Part shown: in pieces, positions 34,731 to 44,193 of the stretch
Position numbering within the stretch: position 1 is the stretch's first letter
How the letters are laid out: each line of letters opens with the position of its first letter
The notes under the pieces: generated by a model
Databases searched by the model: none
The model's input: the letters and a program-made list of their open reading frames with translations, nothing else
Told to the model about the DNA's origin: nothing
Program-made: the position numbers and the translations under genes
DNA from: Okeania hirsuta
Lineage (GTDB): Bacteria; Cyanobacteriota; Cyanobacteriia; Cyanobacteriales; Microcoleaceae
Assembly: GCF_003838195.1 (NCBI RefSeq)
Contig: NZ_RCBY01000033.1
Location: 1-48,604, forward strand
Direction: 5' to 3'
DNA: 48,604 nt

Positions 34731-35405
34731 ATGGTCACTAGTGATTATTACAAAACTTTGAATGTTAATCCCACAGCAACTCAGGGACAAATTAAACAAG
34801 CTTATCGTCGTTTAGTGAAGTTATTTCACCCAGATGCTAATACAGAAATAGCAGACCATGAACGTATTATTAGCATTAATGAAGCTTATGAAGTATTGGG
34901 CGATCCCCAACTTAGAAAATCTTATGATCAACAATTTAATCAACACGATCAGAAATATACTAATACAAAGCAAAGTTACTATAAGCAAAATAAAAGAGGT
35001 AATAATGCAGATGAAAATCTACAAAAATGGTTAAATCAGGTTTATAAACCAGTTAACAAAATTATAATTCAAATATTAAAACCTCTAAAAAAGGAAATTG
35101 ATTATTTAGCAGCCGATCCGTTTGATGACCAACTAATGGAATCATTCCAAAATTATTTAGAAACTTGTCGGCGCTTGCTCAAAAAAGCTCATAATTTATT
35201 TAGTTCTCAGCCAAATCCATCTAATTTGGCAGGAGTAGCAGCTCATTTATATTATTGCTTAAATCAGGTTAGTGACGGAATAGAAGATTTAGAATTGTTT
35301 ACTCTAAATTATGATGATTATTATTTACATACAGGTCAAGAACTATTTAGAATTGCTTCTAGATTACGCCAGGAAGCACAGGCAGGAATAAATGGTATTT
35401 TATAA
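34731..35405 (+). CDS. J-domain protein (DnaJ-like co-chaperone)
   Basis: A 224-residue protein starting at the ATG at 34731 (MVTSDYYKTLNVNPTATQ); a TTG six codons earlier is possible. Residues 5-70 form a J domain with the HPD motif intact (VKLFHPDAN) and the AYEVLGDPQLRKSYDQ helix. That pattern stimulates an Hsp70 (DnaK) partner. The rest is a helical region without the Gly/Phe or zinc-finger parts of true DnaJ, so it is a type III J protein. Partner Hsp70 not encoded here. A second J-type gene is at 42778-43413. Monocistronic. Confidence 0.88.
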   Translation: MVTSDYYKTLNVNPTATQGQIKQAYRRLVKLFHPDANTEIADHERIISINEAYEVLGDPQLRKSYDQQFNQHDQKYTNTKQSYYKQNKRGNNADENLQKWLNQVYKPVNKIIIQILKPLKKEIDYLAADPFDDQLMESFQNYLETCRRLLKKAHNLFSSQPNPSNLAGVAAHLYYCLNQVSDGIEDLELFTLNYDDYYLHTGQELFRIASRLRQEAQAGINGIL

Positions 35406-36160
35406 CTTTATTTATTCTTGAGGATAGAGTGGAAAAGTCATACCAATTTGATAAATATTTATCACACATCATAAAATATTGATTATAACTACTTGCTCTT
35501 GATAGAAACTGCTATAAATCTTAGATTTCAATATCACTTTTCTTTAGTTAAGCGTTTCCTAACTCTCAGATATTTTTGACACAACTACGTTGAGGATTAC
35601 TATATTCTTTGATCCAATAGTATTAGATATTATATTAGCTCATTACGAAAATTTATCTCTAATTTTTGCCATTTTTTTTATAGACTAAAAGTTAGTTTCT
35701 GGAAATGTATACTTTTTCCATTTAACATGAAATCCGGTTATACAATTGTCCTACTCTATACTTTATATTAATGTAGACTTAATGTAGACATAAAATTCCA
35801 GAATATCCCTAGATAATTCTCACTCTCATCCTTCCTTTCTCTTTTCTCTTTTCTCCTTTCTTCTGACTACTAACTACTGAATTATACGATAATATCATGT
35901 CCGGATAATTAGTGATAAAAAACTTTCTCCTTCTCCTCTTATACCAATTACCAAAAGTAATGCTATACTTAGGTAACACTTCAGTTATTAAGTAATTAAA
36001 CTATCCTAATAAATTTTTTGCTAATTTGAGCATATTTAATATGAACTATTATTATTTTTACTTCTCCCCCACTCCCTTACTCAAGAAAATGTAGAAAAGT
36101 TTTTGAGAATATGGTATTATTTCTTTTCTCCTGACTCCTGACTCCTGAATCCTAATTTAT
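35406..36160. other. Spacer with single MITE end and pyrimidine runs
   Basis: Gene-free. An ATGTCCGG-type MITE left end (TATCATGTCCGGATAATTAG) lies at 35893, but no matching right end is visible. C/T-rich runs of the TCTTTTCTCTTTTCTCC type occur at about 35835-35860 and TGACTCC repeats at about 36132-36148, as around the other copies. Probably a truncated element. Confidence 0.5.
35893..35940. mobile_element. ATGTCCGG-type MITE, single end (copy D)
   Basis: TATCATGTCCGGATAATTAG followed by TGATAAAAAACTTTCTCC, almost the same as the left part of copy A. The right end is not recognisable. Confidence 0.5.
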
Positions 36161-37711
36161 TTAAATTCCAAAAAGAGTTTGAATCCGATTTCTAATCCTA
36201 GTAAAGGGAGTATTTTCTGAAGAACTACGATCAAGTAATCCTAATTCTTGTAATGCCTGTCGGCGTTCACAAAGCTTTCGAGAAATATCAGTAGCCAAAC
36301 TAGGAGATTCTTCTAATAATCTTTGCAAATCATGTTTTTCTATTACAAATAAAATTGAATCTTCAATAGTTTTTACTGTAGCTGTACGAGGAGAACCCAA
36401 TAACAAAGACATTTCACCAAAAAATTCTCCTTCGTGAAGAGTTGCAATATATTTACCAGTTTTTTCAGAAATCACCTCAATAGCACCAGAAAGAATAATG
36501 TAAAAAGAATCTCCAACATCATTTTCTCTAAATATAATTTGCCCTTGAGGAAATAACTGTCTATAACCATATTCTATTAATTTTCTGAGTTTTAAATCAG
36601 TAAGACTTTCAAAATAAGTGACTCTTCTGAGTAGGTCTCGCAAAGTCCAATTATTTGGTGATTTTAATGCTGATTTTTTAGTTTGTTGAAAACTACTATG
36701 TTTTTGCTCAGAAGAAACACCATTTTGAGAAAAAACTTTATTTTCGCTATTTTTTGTAAAAATACTACTGTTAAATAAGGTACTCAAATCTTGTGGATTT
36801 TTTAACCATAAATCTCTCTGAGGAAAGGGAATAACTATATCCTGCTGAGTCAATTCATGCTCAATTAAAAAATTCAAAGAACTTTGAATTATATCGCTAT
36901 CTTGAGGATGGTCAATCCAAACTAATAACTCAAAATCTAAAGAACTATCACCAAAACCTTTAAACCATACTTTAGGAGAAGGACAGTTTAATACACTCGT
37001 TTCTGCCCGAGCAGCAGCTAATAATGCTTCCGTTACTAACAGTGGATCGCTACCATAAGCAACTCCAACTGGCATACGAAGACGACTTTTAGGATCTTTA
37101 TAACTCCAGTTAATAATATTATTTTCTACAAATTTTATATTAGGTACAATTACAAATATGCCGTCAAGAGTACGCACAATTGTAGACCTAATAGAAATAT
37201 TTTCTACTGTTCCTAATAAATTGTCTACTTCAATAAAATCTCCTACCTTAATAGGTTGTTCAAATAAAAGTGTTAAACCACTAATAAAGTTACTAGCAAG
37301 ATTTTGTAATCCAAAGCCAAGTCCAATACCTAAAACTCCTGCTAAAACTGTAATAGTTCTCAAATCTATACCAGCTCTTTGTAAAACAATTAAAATTCCT
37401 AAAATGGCGATTATATAGATAATAACTGAGGCGATCGCTTCTCGATTACCCCGGTCTAAACCCATACGAGTTAGTAGTAATCTCTTGATTCCTTCTCCAA
37501 TAGCACGAGCAATAATTAAGACTGCTACACCTAATAGAATTAGTCTGACAATAGCACTTATAGAAAGATGATTATCTCCAATATAAAAAAGTGGAGTTGT
37601 TAATGATCTAGATAAGTTTTGAAACCATTCTTTCCCTTGTAAAAAAATCCAATTCATACTTGTTGTAAAACTATTTTTACTTCCAGAACAAAAACTTACA
37701 GCCTTTTGCAC
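36161..37711 (-). CDS. MscS-type channel with cyclic-nucleotide-binding domain
   Basis: Up to 516 residues, read from a GTG at 37711. An ATG at 37657 (MNWIFLQGKEWF) would give 498 residues, and neither start has a strong ribosome site. The MscS channel core comprises helices at ISAIVRLILLGVAVLIIARAI and AIASVIIYIIAILGILIVLQ, the pore helix TVLAGVLGIGLGFGLQNLASNFISGL with its regular Gly/Ala spacing, and the beta domain (VGDFIEVDNLLGTVENISIRSTIVRTLDG). The C-terminal half (from about residue 375) is a cyclic-nucleotide-binding domain with the phosphate-binding cassette GEFFGEMSLLLGSPRTATVKT. MscS-CNBD fusions are known in cyanobacteria. Channel gating by cAMP/cGMP is a plausible inference, not shown. 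Confidence 0.88.
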   Translation of the reverse strand: MQKAVSFCSGSKNSFTTSMNWIFLQGKEWFQNLSRSLTTPLFYIGDNHLSISAIVRLILLGVAVLIIARAIGEGIKRLLLTRMGLDRGNREAIASVIIYIIAILGILIVLQRAGIDLRTITVLAGVLGIGLGFGLQNLASNFISGLTLLFEQPIKVGDFIEVDNLLGTVENISIRSTIVRTLDGIFVIVPNIKFVENNIINWSYKDPKSRLRMPVGVAYGSDPLLVTEALLAAARAETSVLNCPSPKVWFKGFGDSSLDFELLVWIDHPQDSDIIQSSLNFLIEHELTQQDIVIPFPQRDLWLKNPQDLSTLFNSSIFTKNSENKVFSQNGVSSEQKHSSFQQTKKSALKSPNNWTLRDLLRRVTYFESLTDLKLRKLIEYGYRQLFPQGQIIFRENDVGDSFYIILSGAIEVISEKTGKYIATLHEGEFFGEMSLLLGSPRTATVKTIEDSILFVIEKHDLQRLLEESPSLATDISRKLCERRQALQELGLLDRSSSENTPFTRIRNRIQTLFGI

Positions 37712-38295
37712 GACTAATTGTTACAGTAATAGCATTGAGTAAATAATAAGGTTTCATTTTTATCTTTGCTTATTGCTTTGAACATTGTACCTAATTGTTC
37801 TGCAAAGTGCTGTATAGTAGTTGGCGACTTTATTAAGTACATATAGGTTTTAGAGAATAAGACACTGAAAAGTTTGCATTTCAATTGTTACTATTTCATC
37901 TAAAATAAGTTAACGCTAAATTTTTGAAATGAATTTAAATTTTTAATTATTATTTTAGTGGGTTGATGAAGATTCACCAAATAATAGTTATTTATATATA
38001 GTAATCAGGAATCATATGTGAGAAACTGATAGAGAAGTTATGGAACTTATAGATGGAAGAACTAGATGTTTTGATTGAGTCTAATTGAAAACAAGAGGAT
38101 TGGCGAAAAGGAAAAATTTATCTTGTTTATACTTGTAGAGTTACAGCCAGTGGCACAGCTATACAGAGGCTTTAAAGCTTAATTTTCAATATTATATTCG
38201 GATAATTTCTGATAAATAAAATTATAGTTATCTAGATAAAATTTAATTATTTACCAGGGAAAAACTCCCTGGCTAAACTAATCAAAAAGTATCCT
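37712..38295. other. Spacer between MscS and VWA genes
   Basis: 584 bases between two minus-strand genes. There is one possible MITE-like end at about 38191 (TATTATATTCGGATAATTTC), related to the ATGTCCGG family but degenerate. The stretch 38040-38190 is less AT-rich than its surroundings and could be a gene scrap, but I could not identify it. It must carry the MscS promoter. Confidence 0.4.
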
Positions 38296-39534
38296 TTACT
38301 TTAAAATTGTTTTGGAAACAATTCTAGTTTTTTTCCGGTCTGATTCAGAAAGTTCCTCTCCATCTTGTAAACGAGTCGCACTGGTTTGTAAAACAGTTGC
38401 TGCTCCTGTATCTCCCATTTGTAATGCTGTTTTAGCAGCAGTTTGTAACATTGTAGCAGCACCAGCTCGATCGCCTTGTTGCAATTTTGTTTCAGCTATT
38501 TGAGTTTGCCTATATTTTGCTAAAGCTAAAATATGATTTTGTACTTCCGAATTAATTTGAGGCTGATATTTTTCCGTAACATTAGCTTCAACTAATATAG
38601 GTTCAGAAAGTAAATCTTCCTTACTTTGAGCAGGGTCATCATAACGAACTTGTAATTGAACGATCGCTTGTTTTCCCTCAGGTAATTGCCCAATATAAAG
38701 ATTAACTAGAACTACTCTTTCTACATCTTTCATTAAATCTCCCAGTCTGACCATAAAGCGGTCGTTCTCTTTTTGTACGGGCAACTCAATAGTATCTGGT
38801 GCTACTTGTGCAATAGGTTTAAGTTCTGCTAATCTAACTCTAGGCATCAAAGATAATCGCAAATAAGAATTAGTAAGTCCCACAGATTGAATCCGATTAA
38901 ACAGTCTACCAAATTCCTCTATTGCCTGTTCTGGACGTTGAATATAAGCAAGAGTCCCCCCACCTGCATCAGCTATTTTTTCCAGAACATCTTGATTCCA
39001 ATCATCACCAAACCCCAGGGAATTTAGAGTCATACTATAATCAGTAGCCAACTTTGCTAACTTAAGACAACGGTCATTATCCCCATGTTCATTTTCCCCA
39101 TCAGTTAATATAAAAGCCTGGGAAATAGCATCTTTTTGACCTTTATCTAACTCCTCTATTCCTAATTTCAAACCCTCATCAATAGCTGTACCACCAGAGG
39201 ATCTTAACTTGTTAATCTCACGCTTAATACTACCAGGGTCATTAATAATTTGATTAGAAACAATCACTTTAGCTCTATGGTCAAAAGCAACAATTGAAAG
39301 GCGATCGCCCTCCTTCAATTTATCTACAAGTTGTCCTGCTGCTTGTTTGACAGTTTCCAGCGGTCTTCCTTCCATAGAACCACTATGGTCTAAAATCAAA
39401 CATAGGTTTAGTGGTACAGTTCTTTCTAGCTCATCAGCTAGAGCCGAAATAGATATGGCCAGTTGACGTTGAGATGAAGATTGAGTGGCATCAATATTGG
39501 TATCGTTAAGAACCGAATGTAGATTAACTTTCAT
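38296..39534 (-). CDS. VWA-domain protein
   Basis: A 412-residue protein. I place the start at the ATG at 39534 (MKVNLHSVLNDTNIDA), which is how cyanobacterial relatives begin; an earlier in-frame start would add 19 unlikely residues. The von Willebrand factor A domain spans residues about 40-230 and has an intact metal site (LDHSGSM, then TAIDEG with the Thr and LTDGENEHGD with the Asp). The C-terminal part (LVNLYIGQLPEGKQAIVQLQVRYDD) is a beta-rich domain, followed by a helical tail. VWA proteins bind partners by way of Mg2+. No signal peptide, so probably cytosolic. Role unknown. It is followed closely by the MscS gene on the same strand, but 584 bases away. Confidence 0.85.
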   Translation of the reverse strand: MKVNLHSVLNDTNIDATQSSSQRQLAISISALADELERTVPLNLCLILDHSGSMEGRPLETVKQAAGQLVDKLKEGDRLSIVAFDHRAKVIVSNQIINDPGSIKREINKLRSSGGTAIDEGLKLGIEELDKGQKDAISQAFILTDGENEHGDNDRCLKLAKLATDYSMTLNSLGFGDDWNQDVLEKIADAGGGTLAYIQRPEQAIEEFGRLFNRIQSVGLTNSYLRLSLMPRVRLAELKPIAQVAPDTIELPVQKENDRFMVRLGDLMKDVERVVLVNLYIGQLPEGKQAIVQLQVRYDDPAQSKEDLLSEPILVEANVTEKYQPQINSEVQNHILALAKYRQTQIAETKLQQGDRAGAATMLQTAAKTALQMGDTGAATVLQTSATRLQDGEELSESDRKKTRIVSKTILK

Positions 39535-39720
39535 AAATATACTAGAAATTTTACTACTACTTATTTCAGGATATATCCACAAATTTGACATCCTCTCCTG
39601 TTAAATCTAAAGATTATAACCGGAGATTCCCAAACCTCACGATTTAGGTTTACTGCTTGAGTGGCACTTATCTAGACTGTTGCCAGTCCCCGACAGTACG
39701 CCAACGAGCGTCAATTTGCT

Positions 39721-40720
39721 CTACGATCTGCACTCGGCCGCAGTAACACCTCGATGACAAATCACTTTTGCTGCTGCCACATCACGATTGATTTCGTAGT
39801 GACATTCACGACATTTATGAATACGCTCAGACAGGTCTTTTTTAACTGTATGGGATCCACAATTTGGACAAATTTGACTGGTATATCTGTAGTCTACCTG
39901 GCCAAAATAAACCCCTCGTTTCTTGCATACCCAAGCCAAGATACTGAAGAACTGACCTAACCCTGCATCTAAAAGAAAGTGAAAGTCTTTTCAGGTGTCT
40001 AAAATTTTTTGGTGAAGTCTGGCAATCTTTTTGTTAAGTTGATGTCGATTTGCTGAACTGGATGTTTTTAACTTTAATCTACGTTGTAGCAATTTCAGCT
40101 TACTGTGTAGTTTGGTTAAAAATTTTGGACGTTCAATCAATTCACAATTCAGTTGTTGCTAAGAATTTATCAAGTCCAATATCAATCCCTAATGGGTGTC
40201 CAGAAGCAGGGGTATCCTTCAGCAATTAACAATTAACAATTAACAATTAATAATTACCTCTTCCTCAAAGGGAGAGGATTGAAGCTCCAGGAAAAATTTC
40301 ATTTTTTCCCATTTCAAGGGGAAGCAAATATTGCTGAATTCTTTAATTATTCATTATTCATTATTCATTATTCATTATTTTATCGCCCTGCTGTTTCATG
40401 TTGCTAAATGCTCTTTCTAAAGTCTTGATAACTTGCTGTAAGACTTGGGCATTTGTTCTTTTGAGTTCTGAGTTAGCTTTCTTAGCTTTTGTTAAGTTGG
40501 CCTCTTGTCTGTTGTAGTTAGGGTAAGGTGCATCCGCAGGAATTATGTACTCTTGATGCAATGAACAACAGTTAACTGCACATTTCCTACTGTTAATCCA
40601 GTCTTTTCGCTCTCTTCAGGCATAATTCCACACCTTTCTGATGACCGCCAGCATATCTTCTATGATGGCAATCTGTTGCTGAGAGGGAGTTAACTTAAAT
40701 TCGTAGGTTAGTGTTATCAT
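39721..40720 (-). pseudogene. tnpB pseudogene (IS605-type) with internal deletion
   Basis: The minus strand from the ATG at 40720 reads MITLTYEFKLTPSQQQIAII, then a TGA after VRKVWNYA. RERKDWINSRKCAVNCCSLH and EANLTKAKKANSELKRTNAQ follow to about 40376, the normal TnpB N-terminal half. The frame then closes (KIMNNE-stop). Low-complexity runs (ATTCATTATTCATTATTCAT at 40348-40378; AACAATTAACAATTAACAAT at 40219-40250) replace a missing middle. From about 40215 it resumes SGHPLGIDIGLDKFLATTEL, the first RuvC motif. After another stop and shift it gives the helical region, then CPNCG...CRECH and the last motif (INRDVAAAK). Several stops and one deletion make it dead. No tnpA. Confidence 0.85.
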
Positions 40721-41166
40721 GTCCCAATTTGATCATCATTCTATCTCAATCTATCTCAATGGAGTGCTTATTGTTTGCTTTGTCGCGATTCATATCCCGG
40801 TAAATTGGAGATTGTACCGGGAGTCCTCACTCGCTCCATTTTTGATAGGGAAAAATTTCGATTTGAATACATAAAAACTAGGTTTCTCAAAAAGTTAATG
40901 ACAATCGAGTCTGTATCTCAACAAGAAACCCAATCTCTGCTAACTATATTACTCAATTAATATAATTAATGGTAAATACGCCATTTTTGCCAAATAATTA
41001 TGGTAAAATCCACACCTAGACAAAAAAAATTGTTTTTGGTAGCAATATTTCAGAATATTATCACTAAATTTAAGACCATGACTAATATCAATCATACCCG
41101 CTACAATAACTCTACAGCACGCTAACATAATTTAAAGATAGTACAATTATTGCTAGGAATTATCTA
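40721..41166. other. Spacer upstream of clpR
   Basis: TCTATCTCAATCTATCTCAA repeat at 40739-40760. A 61-codon frame at 40775-40960 has no recognisable family features and poor context; I do not call it. The clpR promoter should lie in the AT-rich last 150 bases, but I do not see clear boxes. Confidence 0.4.
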
Positions 41167-41856
41167 ATGAACTCACAAATAAAAGCAGTTCAAGCAGGGA
41201 GTTACTACGGAGACACCTCTTTTCGGACACCACCCCCTGATTTAGAATCTTTAATGTTAAAAGAACGAATCGTTTATTTAGGGTTACCGCTTTTTTCATC
41301 AGATGAAGTAAAAAGAAATGTAGGTATTGATGTTACCCAATTAATTATTGCTCAACTACTTTATCTACAATTTGATAATCCAGAAAAACCAATTTATTTT
41401 TATATCAATTCTACTGGTACTTCTTGGTATACAGGAGATGCAATTGGTTTTGAAACAGAAGCATTTGCTATTTGTGACACCATGAGTTACGTTAAACCAC
41501 CAATTCATACAATATGTATTGGTCAAGCTATGGGTACAGCAGCAATGATTTTGTCGGCAGGAACAAAAGGATATAGGGCAAGTTTACCTCATGCTACCAT
41601 AGTTCTTAATCAAGCTAAAACAGGAGCGAGAGGTCAAGCAACAGATATTTCGATTAGGGCAAAAGAAGTTTTAGCTAATAAGACAACTTTTTTAAATATT
41701 CTTTCTAAAAATACGGGTCAATCAGTAGAAAAGATTGCTAAAGATACAGATAGAATGCTTTATATGACTCCCGAAATAGCTAAAGAATATGGTCTGATAG
41801 ACCAAGTTTTAGCAAGTAGAAAAGAACTACCAAAACCACTACCCGCTGCTGTTTAA
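41167..41856 (+). CDS. clpR: ClpR, inactive ClpP-like subunit
   Basis: A 229-residue ClpP-like protein. The Clp fold is intact but the catalytic triad is lost. The serine site reads CIGQAMGTAAM, with Gly (residue about 123) where ClpP has Ser. The His site reads IVLNQ, with Asn (about 148) where ClpP has His. In cyanobacteria ClpR pairs with ClpP3 in a mixed ring that works with ClpC, and the two genes are adjacent, as here (clpP3 starts 39 bases downstream). The N-terminal extension (SYYGDTSFRTPPPDLESLM) is typical. Essential in model cyanobacteria. Start ATG at 41167 with AGGAAT about ten bases upstream. Confidence 0.92.
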   Translation: MNSQIKAVQAGSYYGDTSFRTPPPDLESLMLKERIVYLGLPLFSSDEVKRNVGIDVTQLIIAQLLYLQFDNPEKPIYFYINSTGTSWYTGDAIGFETEAFAICDTMSYVKPPIHTICIGQAMGTAAMILSAGTKGYRASLPHATIVLNQAKTGARGQATDISIRAKEVLANKTTFLNILSKNTGQSVEKIAKDTDRMLYMTPEIAKEYGLIDQVLASRKELPKPLPAAV

Positions 41857-41894
41857 GTTTTCAATAAAATCAAAAAATCAAAGGTCAAAAAATT

Positions 41895-42491
41895 ATGCCT
41901 ATAGGTGTTCCTAGCGTTCCTTATCGTCTTCCTGGCAGTCAGTATGAGAGATGGATAGATATTTACACCCGTCTCGGTCAGGAAAGAATTATTTTTCTGG
42001 GTCAAGAAGTTACAGATGGACTAGCTAATAGAATCGTGGCCTATATGTTGTATCTAGATTCTGACGACCCAAATAAGCCCATTTATCTTTATATCAACTC
42101 TCCTGGTGGTTCTGTAACTGCAGGTTTGGCCATATACGATACAATGAAGTACATCAAATCAGATGTAATTACTATCTGCTTAGGTTTAGCTGCTTCTATG
42201 GGTTCTTTTCTATTAGCTGCTGGTACGAAAGGTAAAAGACTAGCTTTGCCTAACTCCAGAATTATGATTCACCAACCAATGGGCGGTACTCGTGGTCAAG
42301 CAACAGATATTGAAATAGAAGCTAAGGAAATTTTGCGTGTTAGGTCGCAGTTAAATAATATGCTTGTAGAATGTACGGGTCAATCTTTAGAAAAGATAGA
42401 AAAAGATACCGATCGAGACTATTTTATGTCTGCTGAAGAAGCAAAAGAATATGGTCTAATTGACCAAGTAATTGATGAACGTCAAAACTAA
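41895..42491 (+). CDS. clpP: ClpP3, active Clp protease subunit
   Basis: A 198-residue ClpP. The catalytic Ser is residue about 101 in [11 protein letters not shown], the His is about 126 in IMIHQPMGG, and the Asp should lie in the following helix-strand ([11 protein letters not shown]). The oxyanion glycines NSPGGSV are present. The N-terminal [20 protein letters not shown] is typical of cyanobacterial ClpP3. It follows clpR with a 38-base gap on the same strand, so the pair is an operon forming the ClpP3/R core that degrades proteins fed by ClpC. No clp ATPase gene is nearby. Confidence 0.94.
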   Translation: MPIGVPSVPYRLPGSQYERWIDIYTRLGQERIIFLGQEVTDGLANRIVAYMLYLDSDDPNKPIYLYINSPGGSVTAGLAIYDTMKYIKSDVITICLGLAASMGSFLLAAGTKGKRLALPNSRIMIHQPMGGTRGQATDIEIEAKEILRVRSQLNNMLVECTGQSLEKIEKDTDRDYFMSAEEAKEYGLIDQVIDERQN

Positions 42492-42504
42492 AAATTAGTA
42501 GTTA

Positions 42505-42642
42505 GTAGTGGCTTGACATACCTAAAAATGTTGCAATAGTAGGGGCGGTTTCCACGTTAAATTAAAGAGTATTAACCAATTAGATGAACCCGCCCCAACC
42601 CCAATAATCTAAGGCACAAAATTAGGTATGTCATTCCAGTAG
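42505..42642. mobile_element. TAGTGG-type palindromic MITE, copy 2
   Basis: The left end TAGTGGCTTGACATACCTAA and the right end TTAGGTATGTCATTCCAGTA are inverted repeats over 20 bases with few mismatches. Inner arms GTAGGGGCGG and CCGCCCC-like segments add a second stem. Total 138 bases. It shares its terminal pattern with the element at 22138-22253. It lies 13 bases after the clpP stop and could provide a hairpin to the clp mRNA. Confidence 0.7.
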
Positions 42643-42777
42643 GGTGAATTAAGTAGGTAGGCAAAATAGATTGAACAGAAATTTGTCTAAATTCTTGAGA
42701 ATGTCCAAAATTAATGTGTAATTGATTTGACACAACTACTTAATATTCAGCCTACTTTATTGTCTGTAAAAAAAAAT

Positions 42778-43413
42778 ATGGATATTGCAGATTATTATCG
42801 ACAATTAGGGTTAAATATAGGAGCTAGTTTGGGAGAAGTTAAGGCTTCTTATCGACGACTAGCACGGCTATATCATCCAGATGTTAACCCCGACCGGCAA
42901 GCTAAAGATAAATTTATTGCAGTTACAGAAGCTTACAAAATCTTGTTGAAAATTGCTCCTACTCAAACAGAATTACCATACAATTATACTGTCAAATCAA
43001 CAAAAAATAATTCCAAACCAGAAACTAAATCTCCACAAACTTCGCCCTCAAAGCAAACAAAAGTTAAAGTAACTCGTAAGTCGAATCAACAGAAAAGTGA
43101 ATCCCACTTATCGGAAGCAGAAAAACAACTTAAGCAAAATTATTATTTACATTTACAGCAATTATTAAAATATAAAAGATATCCTCGAGCGATCGCTGTA
43201 GTAGAAGGTTTGGCTCAAAGAATGCCTCAAGATTGGGAAGTACGACAATGGCAAGCGATCGCCTATCAACGTTGGGCACGTCACCTCATTGGAGAAAGGC
43301 AACTGGATAAAGCTAGAAACTATCTTAAGAAAGCACTAAAAACAGACCCTCATAACCGTGCTCTCTGGTCTGAAGTAGAGCGTGATTTTCGTCAATTAGA
43401 AAAAATTTATTAA
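42778..43413 (+). CDS. J-domain protein with TPR-like tail
   Basis: A 211-residue protein starting at the ATG at 42778 (MDIADYYRQLGLNIGASL); a TTG 17 codons earlier is possible. The J domain (residues 1-65) has HPD intact in RLYHPDVNP. A basic, Ser/Thr/Lys-rich linker (KSTKNNSKPETKSPQTSP) follows. A helical tail (from about residue 125) has TPR-like units (YLHLQQLLKYKRYPRAIAVV, WQAIAYQRWARHLIGERQLD, ARNYLKKALKTDP). Such J-TPR proteins recruit an Hsp70 and bind clients. It lies about 290 bases after clpP, separated by a MITE, so it is probably not part of that operon. Confidence 0.85.
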   Translation: MDIADYYRQLGLNIGASLGEVKASYRRLARLYHPDVNPDRQAKDKFIAVTEAYKILLKIAPTQTELPYNYTVKSTKNNSKPETKSPQTSPSKQTKVKVTRKSNQQKSESHLSEAEKQLKQNYYLHLQQLLKYKRYPRAIAVVEGLAQRMPQDWEVRQWQAIAYQRWARHLIGERQLDKARNYLKKALKTDPHNRALWSEVERDFRQLEKIY

Positions 43414-43486
43414 TTATTTGCATATTCGACCAATAGTTGTATAATGTACCAAGTTTTTTTATTGGATATATACACGAATATTTATT

Positions 43487-43579
43487 TATAGTCATTCCAG
43501 TTAAGATTGAGACAAAGGTTTCTTACCTTGAAAGAGTTTCAGCTAAAAAAGTGTTCTAGTCTTATTCAGAATGACTATA
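43487..43579. mobile_element. Palindromic MITE-like element (TATAGTCATTC ends)
   Basis: TATAGTCATTCCAGTTAAGA (43487-43506) pairs with TCTTATTCAGAATGACTATA (43560-43579), with a few mismatches and an AT-rich loop of about 50 bases containing GAAAGAGTTTCAGC. The TA at each tip fits a TA-targeting element. Only one copy in this window. Confidence 0.55.
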
Positions 43580-43843
43580 GTTTTTGGTTAAGATAACTAT
43601 CCTAGTTTGGATTGTATAGCAGGCAACAGGGAGAAAAACATTTCCTTGTATAAGACTTATAATCAGCGAACCTATCCCACTATTTTTAACAGGGTTATTT
43701 GTTTAAGTAAAATTTGTTTGAAAACCTTGATTTTTCGTTTTTAACTCTCAAAATCTTTAGGGTTTTTAGCAAAAATCTTATTACTGGGATAGACTCGCAT
43801 AAGTCAAACACCAACTCAATATTTGTTATATGAAACATATTTG

Positions 43844-44080
43844 AGAAAAAGGGAGCAGAAAATAGGTTTAAAGTAAAGGTTTCAAGTTTTTTCTCTAATA
43901 TAATTGTGCCTAAATTTTATCCAAGTAACTTAGTATTGGTATACACATCAAAACTAATAATAAATTAAGAAAAAGGGGGCAGAGAATAGGCTTAAAGGTT
44001 TCAAAATTTTTTCTCTAATATCCGTGCCTAAATTTTCTACAAGTGACTTAGGATTACTATACACATCAAAACAAATAATC
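43844..44080. repeat. Tandem duplication of about 120 bp
   Basis: GAGAAAAAGGGAGCAGAAAA (43843 on) and AAGAAAAAGGGGGCAGAGAA (43967 on) start two copies. They share GGTTTCAA..TTTTTTCTCTAA, GTGCCTAAATTTT and ACACATCAAAAC in the same order. About 124 bases apart, with scattered substitutions and a small deletion in the second. Immediately upstream of the TPR-FkbM gene. Confidence 0.75.
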
Positions 44081-44193
44081 TATATTAATTAATAGGTTCA
44101 TATTCCTTGATTTTGACAATATTAGGAGGAAACAAGAAAAAATATTTAACCTATTCTGTTTAAAAATCAAAAAAATTATCAAAAAAACTAACA

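Larger units (their letters stand above)
43414..44193. other. Spacer with palindrome and a tandem duplication
   Basis: 780 bases with no gene. It contains the TATAGTCATTC palindrome (43487-43579), the duplicated block (43844-44080) and AT-rich DNA. The FkbM gene promoter should lie in or just after the duplication. Confidence 0.5.

Noticed and set aside
39721-39939. A small functional zinc-ribbon protein
   Set aside because: The CxxC...CxxC segment is the TnpB zinc ribbon in the remains of a longer gene, with other TnpB pieces in order upstream.
40775-40960. 61-codon reading frame upstream of clpR
   Set aside because: No recognisable motif, no ribosome site and no clear end relative to neighbours. 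I cannot separate it from a chance frame.
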